Below are positions 59,751 through 64,000 of a stretch of DNA of 64,000 nt, piece by piece. Both the position numbers and the translations under genes were made by a program. Numbering within the stretch: the first letter of the stretch is position 1; every line of letters starts with the position of its first letter. The notes beneath the pieces were generated by a model, which worked only from the letters and a program-made list of their open reading frames with translations, was not told where the DNA came from and did not search any database. The stretch covers positions 1-64,000 of the forward strand of contig NZ_CP151101.1 of the NCBI RefSeq assembly GCF_038096175.1, given 5' to 3'. The stretch is from Nostoc sp. UHCC 0302. GTDB taxonomy: Bacteria; Cyanobacteriota; Cyanobacteriia; Cyanobacteriales; Nostocaceae.

Positions 59751-61235
59751 ATGAATGAGTTTATAAAAGAAAAATTAAAAAAGCGTGGCTATTTTATTAA
59801 AAAAGAACTAGGTAAAGGTGGCTTCGGCATTACCTATCTTGCTATTAATACAAATAGTCCAAATAATTTAGTTGTTATTAAGGCTATAAAAGATGAATTA
59901 CTGCAACACATACAATCTGATAATATTAATCGACAAAAACTATTTCAAGCAATAGATTCATTTAAAAAGGAAGCTGATACTTTATTTAAGATTCAACATC
60001 CTAATATTGTCAAGATTTATCAAACTTTTTTAGAAGAGTTAAAACTACCAAATGGCGGATCTTTCAACACTCAGAATAGCAATGTAGCTCCATTAGAATT
60101 ACTATTCCTTGTAATGGAATATATTGAGGGAAAAAACTTAAAAGAGCTTGTAAGTAGTAGAGATTCTTTCCTACCAGAAGCAGAAGCATTAGGTTATGTT
60201 AAGCAAATTGGTGAAGCTTTAACAGTTGTTCATAATCAACGGGTGTTGCATCGTGACATTAAGCCAGAAAATATTATGGTGCGTACAAATAATAAAGAGG
60301 CGGTACTGATTGATTTTGGAATAGCGCGAGATTTTATCCCTGAAATTACCCAATCGCAAACCGCGATATTTACAGAGAAATATGCTCCACCTGAGCAGTT
60401 TCACAGAAGGGATAGACGAGGGCATTTTACCGATATTTATAGTCTAGCTGCAACATTATACTATCTGCTAACTAAAAAAGATCCAATTAGCTCAAGAGAA
60501 AGAGACAGAAAATCGCGTCCAGACGAACTGATTGAACCTAAAAAGATTAATCCTGATATCAGTGATGGGGTGAACAGAGCAATTCTTTGGGGGATGGAAC
60601 TAGAGTCTAGTAAACGACCTCAGAAAGTTGAAGATTGGCTGGTACAATTTTTACCTCATTATGACCTACTATTGAGCGAGTGCAACATGAACTACACTCA
60701 GCTACGCGATCTGCTTGCAGCCAAAAAATGGAAAGAAGCAGATGAGGAAACTTTAGCTGTCATGCTTAAAGCAACTGGTAGAGAAAAAAAAGGCCGGCTA
60801 AGTTCTAAATCTATTAAAAAATTTCCCTGTACTGATTTATGCACTATTAACCAACTTTGGGTAAAATACAGTAATCAGAATTTTGGCTTTAGTGTGCAAA
60901 AGCCTATCTGGCAAAGCGTTGGTCATGACTATAAAAAGTTTGGCGAGGATGTCGGATGGAAAAGATTAGATTTAAACAAGCTAACTTTTAACAGAAGTAG
61001 AATAAATGCCAGTGGGCATTTCCCTGCTCAGTTTGCTCTCCAGCATCTATGGCTTCCACCTGTGACTTGGGGCTTTCTTGGATGGATTATACTGGCTTTT
61101 ACTATAGTACTTACCTGGGGTTGGAGTTTGGTTTTTTTTATGGCTTTTTTTGGATTCTATTACGTAGTTGAGCAAGCTAGGTTGAACAGACTCTCTTCTC
61201 TTTTCGAGAAAATGGAAGAATGCGAGAAATTTTAA
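59751..61235 (+). CDS. Serine/threonine kinase fused to GUN4 domain with C-terminal TM helices
   Basis: 494 residues from the ATG at 59751. The kinase has the Gly loop GKGGFG (21-26), Lys44, HRDIKPEN (167-174) with catalytic Asp169, DFG at 188-190 and an APE-like APPEQ. Residues about 313-435 are a GUN4 domain (YTQLRDLLAAKKWKEADEET, LWVKYSNQNFGFSVQKPIWQ), which in oxygenic phototrophs binds porphyrin precursors and stimulates Mg-chelatase. Two hydrophobic segments follow (WGFLGWIILAFTIVLTWGW, FMAFFGFYYVV). It is a membrane kinase possibly sensing tetrapyrroles through the GUN4 part; this fusion type is common in Nostocales. It is unlikely to be part of the patatin operon because of the 396-base gap. 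Confidence 0.9.
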   Translation: MNEFIKEKLKKRGYFIKKELGKGGFGITYLAINTNSPNNLVVIKAIKDELLQHIQSDNINRQKLFQAIDSFKKEADTLFKIQHPNIVKIYQTFLEELKLPNGGSFNTQNSNVAPLELLFLVMEYIEGKNLKELVSSRDSFLPEAEALGYVKQIGEALTVVHNQRVLHRDIKPENIMVRTNNKEAVLIDFGIARDFIPEITQSQTAIFTEKYAPPEQFHRRDRRGHFTDIYSLAATLYYLLTKKDPISSRERDRKSRPDELIEPKKINPDISDGVNRAILWGMELESSKRPQKVEDWLVQFLPHYDLLLSECNMNYTQLRDLLAAKKWKEADEETLAVMLKATGREKKGRLSSKSIKKFPCTDLCTINQLWVKYSNQNFGFSVQKPIWQSVGHDYKKFGEDVGWKRLDLNKLTFNRSRINASGHFPAQFALQHLWLPPVTWGFLGWIILAFTIVLTWGWSLVFFMAFFGFYYVVEQARLNRLSSLFEKMEECEKF

Positions 61236-61656
61236 TCTATAGGCGTTTCCGGATTTAGTAAAGACTTAACATAAACTAGATTATGTTTGCTGAGAATTGA
61301 ATCTGCTGTAATGTAATAGAACCACCAGAGCTACTTAATGAGTCCAACAATATAGCAGATTTATGCTCAACATAACCCTGTTATGCCACTTTTGAAAAAC
61401 AATAATCGAAGCGAAACTTTCAACCTTTGATTGAATCAAGCTTTGAGCTTCATTTACTAACAGAAACTAGAATTTCTAGCCAAAAACCAGAAATTAAATA
61501 AAGCTCCAGAAGGCTTACAGTGATTGGTTTCTACTAAAGAGACATAAGCGTCCGAGGAATGCGATCACTCTCCTCAAACCAGAAAAATAAAGCTGTTTAC
61601 TATTGAAAGGTTGCAATTAAAGCTTAAAGCTTAGGCTAATACGGGACAAATTCAGG
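61236..61656. other. Gene-free stretch before hsdR
   Basis: AT-rich, no recognised gene, no strong hairpin. Short inverted pieces such as AAGCTTAAAGCTT (61622-61634) are present. Confidence 0.5.
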
Positions 61657-61662
61657 TATAAT
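61657..61662 (+). promoter_or_regulatory. Possible -10 box of hsdR
   Basis: A perfect TATAAT lies 68 bases before the hsdR start. No good -35 is seen 17 bases upstream, so the assignment is tentative. Confidence 0.3.
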
Positions 61663-61729
61663 CTGTTAGAAAGATACTTATACAGTAGCAATCTACACTT
61701 GCAAGCCCCAAGGGAGAAAAACTGCCAGG

Positions 61730-64000
61730 ATGTTAGTATCGCCAAACTTTGGATTTCTAGCAGTCCATGATCCGCAACTGGTGCGACTAGGAGCTTTGGC
61801 AGAAAGGTATTTTACTAATGACCCTAATACTTGTGTAATAAAACTGCGTCAGTTTGGTGAACTACTGGCACAACTGATTGCTGCTCAAGTAGGAATATAC
61901 GAAGGTGAAGAGCGGCAAATTGATTTGATGCGTCGCCTGCGGGACAAAGGAATCCTCAAAGGCAAGTCTTATGATTTATTCAATGAATTGCGTCTAGCTG
62001 GGAATAATGCTACACACGCGCTTGCTGATGACCAGAGAACTGCCCTGAGCAACTTGAAATATGCACGGCAGCTAGCAATCTGGTTTCATCGGGTTACGAC
62101 CAAAAACCCAGATTTTAACCCTGGCCCGTTTGTCCCACCTCAAGACCCAGAGGTAGAAACCCAGGCGCTCAAACAAGAATTAGAACAGTTGCGGGCTGAG
62201 TTACAAACCAGTCGCACAGCCACAGAACTAGCACAAATCGCTGTCCAACAAGAAGCACAGCATCGCATATCCGCAGAAGAATTAGCCAAAGAAGCTGAGG
62301 CACAAAGACAAGTTGCCTTAAATCACCTTGCAACTCTTCAAGCCACAGCACAAAGTCAGTCTGTACAAACAATTCAAGAAACTATTCAGCGTTCCCAACA
62401 AGCAGGAGAAAACATTGACCTGGATGAACGGGAAACCCGCCGCCTCATCGATATTCAGCTAAGGTCTGCTGGTTGGGAAGTAAATTCAGAGCAGCTTACG
62501 TACAGTATAGGCACTCGTCCGCAAAAAGGTAGGAATTTGGCGATCGCAGAATGGCCTACAGATGATGGACGCGCTGACTACGTTCTGTTTGTGGGACTCC
62601 AGGTAATGGCTGTAGTCGAAGCCAAACGCCAAAGCACTGATGTTTATGCTGCCATCGACCAAGCCAAACGTTACAGCCGCGGTTACAAAATTAAAGATAA
62701 CGAAACCTTACCCGGTGGCCCCTGGGGAGAATACAAAGTACCTTTCGTCTTTGCCACTAATGGACGAGAATTTTTGAGACAGTTGCAAACCAAAAGCGGC
62801 ATTTGGTTTTGTGATGTACGCCGCCCTGAAAATATCCGTCGTCCTCTTAGCACTTGGTACAAACCAGAAGCTTTTGTTGATGCACTTGGGCAGGATGAAG
62901 ACCAAGCACACCAACGACTTGCCGAAGAAGGTTTTAACTATAACCTGGAACTGCGTGATTACCAAATCAAAGCGATTCAAGCCGTTGAAACAAGATTAGC
63001 CAAAGGCTTTAGAGAATTATTATTAGCAATGGCCACAGGGACAGGTAAAACTAAAACCTGCCTTATTTTGGTTTATCGTCTTCTCAAGACTAAACGTTTT
63101 CGCCGCGTTCTTTTTCTGGTAGACCGCACAGTATTGGGAGAACAGACAGGTAATGTTTTTAAAGAAACGCGAATAGAGAATTTACAAACTTTCGCTGATA
63201 TTTTTGGTCTAAAAGAACTGGGTGAGGCAGTACCAGATAGCGATACCAAAGTCCACATTGATACTGTACAAGCATTTGTCAAGCGTATTCTTTACCCAGG
63301 CGAGAACGCAGCCGTTCCTACCGCCGATCAGTATGATTGCATTGTTGTGGATGAATGCCACAGAGGATATTTGCTAGATAGGGAATTAAGCGATACAGAA
63401 ATCACCTTCCGCGACTTTAACGATTATGTTTCTAAGTATCGCCGCGTCCTCGACCATTTTGATGCCGTGAAAATTGGACTTACTGCAACCCCTGCCCTGC
63501 ATACTACGCAAATATTTGGTCAACCTGTTTACACCTACAGATATAAAGAAGCAGTCATTGATGGCCACCTCATTGACTGTGAGCCTCCCATCCGCATAGT
63601 GACAGCCCTTAGCGAAGATGGCATAGTGTGGCAACCAGGGGCAGAAATGGAATATTTTGACCCGCTCACAGGCAGGATTGATCTAGTTAATGCCCCTGAT
63701 GAAGTCAAAATTGAAGTAGAACGATTTAACCGCCAAGTGGTTACTGAAGAATTTAATCGAGTCATCTGCGAATATTTAGCCCAAAATATTGACCCTTCAT
63801 TACCAGGGAAAACCTTAATATTTTGTGTGAATGATAGTCACGCTGATATTGTTGTTCACTTATTAAAACAAGCCTTAATTGACCAGTATGGCAGTGTTGA
63901 AGATGATGCAGTTCTTAAGATTACTGGCAAGGCAGACCAACCATCACAATTAATTCGCCGCTATAAAAACGAAGCTAACCCGAAAATTGCCGTGACGGTA
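61730..64000 (+). CDS. hsdR: Type I restriction enzyme R subunit (HsdR-like), truncated by window end
   Basis: 757 codons are present and the frame runs off the window. Domains: an N-terminal DUF4145-like helical part (FGFLAVHDPQLVRLGALAER, LRLAGNNATHALADDQRTAL), coiled coil about 145-240, nuclease domain with Asp283 (DGRADYVLF) and Glu297-x-Lys299 (VVEAKRQ), then the SF2 translocase with Walker A ATGTGKT (435-441), DECH (541-544) and GLTATPA. HsdR cleaves and translocates DNA with HsdM/HsdS partners, which are not in this window and may lie downstream. AGGGAG precedes the ATG at 61730. The DUF4145 front is typical of the EcoR124-like/EcoEI variants in cyanobacteria. Confidence 0.92.
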   Translation, partial: MLVSPNFGFLAVHDPQLVRLGALAERYFTNDPNTCVIKLRQFGELLAQLIAAQVGIYEGEERQIDLMRRLRDKGILKGKSYDLFNELRLAGNNATHALADDQRTALSNLKYARQLAIWFHRVTTKNPDFNPGPFVPPQDPEVETQALKQELEQLRAELQTSRTATELAQIAVQQEAQHRISAEELAKEAEAQRQVALNHLATLQATAQSQSVQTIQETIQRSQQAGENIDLDERETRRLIDIQLRSAGWEVNSEQLTYSIGTRPQKGRNLAIAEWPTDDGRADYVLFVGLQVMAVVEAKRQSTDVYAAIDQAKRYSRGYKIKDNETLPGGPWGEYKVPFVFATNGREFLRQLQTKSGIWFCDVRRPENIRRPLSTWYKPEAFVDALGQDEDQAHQRLAEEGFNYNLELRDYQIKAIQAVETRLAKGFRELLLAMATGTGKTKTCLILVYRLLKTKRFRRVLFLVDRTVLGEQTGNVFKETRIENLQTFADIFGLKELGEAVPDSDTKVHIDTVQAFVKRILYPGENAAVPTADQYDCIVVDECHRGYLLDRELSDTEITFRDFNDYVSKYRRVLDHFDAVKIGLTATPALHTTQIFGQPVYTYRYKEAVIDGHLIDCEPPIRIVTALSEDGIVWQPGAEMEYFDPLTGRIDLVNAPDEVKIEVERFNRQVVTEEFNRVICEYLAQNIDPSLPGKTLIFCVNDSHADIVVHLLKQALIDQYGSVEDDAVLKITGKADQPSQLIRRYKNEANPKIAVTV

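Noticed and set aside
1-64000. tRNA or rRNA genes
   Set aside because: No cloverleaf with TTCGAATC-type arm or rRNA signature was seen by eye; a covariance search was not possible here.

Overview
The window looks like accessory DNA of a filamentous, heterocyst-type cyanobacterium (Nostocales). The clues are many GCGATCGC (HIP1) sites, heptanucleotide repeats of the AATTCGC type, small dispersed palindromic repeats, and typical cyanobacterial families: CHAT-TPR proteins, WD40/STAND proteins, a kinase fused to GUN4, and giant calcium-binding repeat proteins. There is no rRNA, no recognisable tRNA, no CRISPR array and no housekeeping operon. Together with plasmid/phage-type replication genes at 49-57 kb this suggests a large plasmid or genomic island, but the sequence alone does not decide between them.

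Layout. 0-6.3 kb: SF2 helicase, decayed nuclease and dinB remnants, a Coq4-like gene, two small unknown genes around a palindrome, and a DUF1993 gene. 6.7-13 kb: two consecutive CHAT-protease/TPR genes with signal peptides. 13-16.3 kb: a wrecked IS1182-type transposase, an intact IS4-like element, and zinc-ribbon and coiled-coil genes. 16.5-21.5 kb: a 1666-residue secreted-type calcium-binding protein with minisatellite linkers. 21.97-24.74 kb: a second copy of the 2.93-5.70 kb block (coq4 unit). 25-36 kb: an FAD oxidoreductase, then two paralogous beta-helix/RTX-type genes inside a larger duplication, a MarC-type membrane protein, and a second IS4-like copy with a perfect 9-bp target duplication. 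36-43 kb: an AAA ATPase followed by a STAND/TM/14xWD40/TPR protein, a candidate conflict (immunity-like) system. 43-57 kb: a long minus-strand run of overlapping genes (DUF488, C5-methyltransferase, ASCH, SLOG, Rpn nuclease, helicase-loader-like, replication HTH, AlkB, amino-methyltransferase, J-domain, antirepressor-like, SAP-like, HTH). 57.8-64 kb: a ribbon-helix-helix regulator, patatin lipase, kinase-GUN4-TM protein, and a type I restriction HsdR that runs off the window.

How it fits together. The CHAT proteins, the STAND/WD40 pair, the patatin and the type I restriction subunit form a defence-rich neighbourhood. The 43-57 kb run reads as one transcribed module for replication and nucleic-acid modification of a mobile element. 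Repeats dominate the evolution of the region: two segmental duplications, an exact 385-bp repeat, IS copies with and without target duplications, near-identical TPR, WD40 and Pro-Gly-Ser repeats inside genes, and small dispersed repeats inserted in frame into at least three coding sequences. All functional calls were made by reading the sequence; no database search was run.
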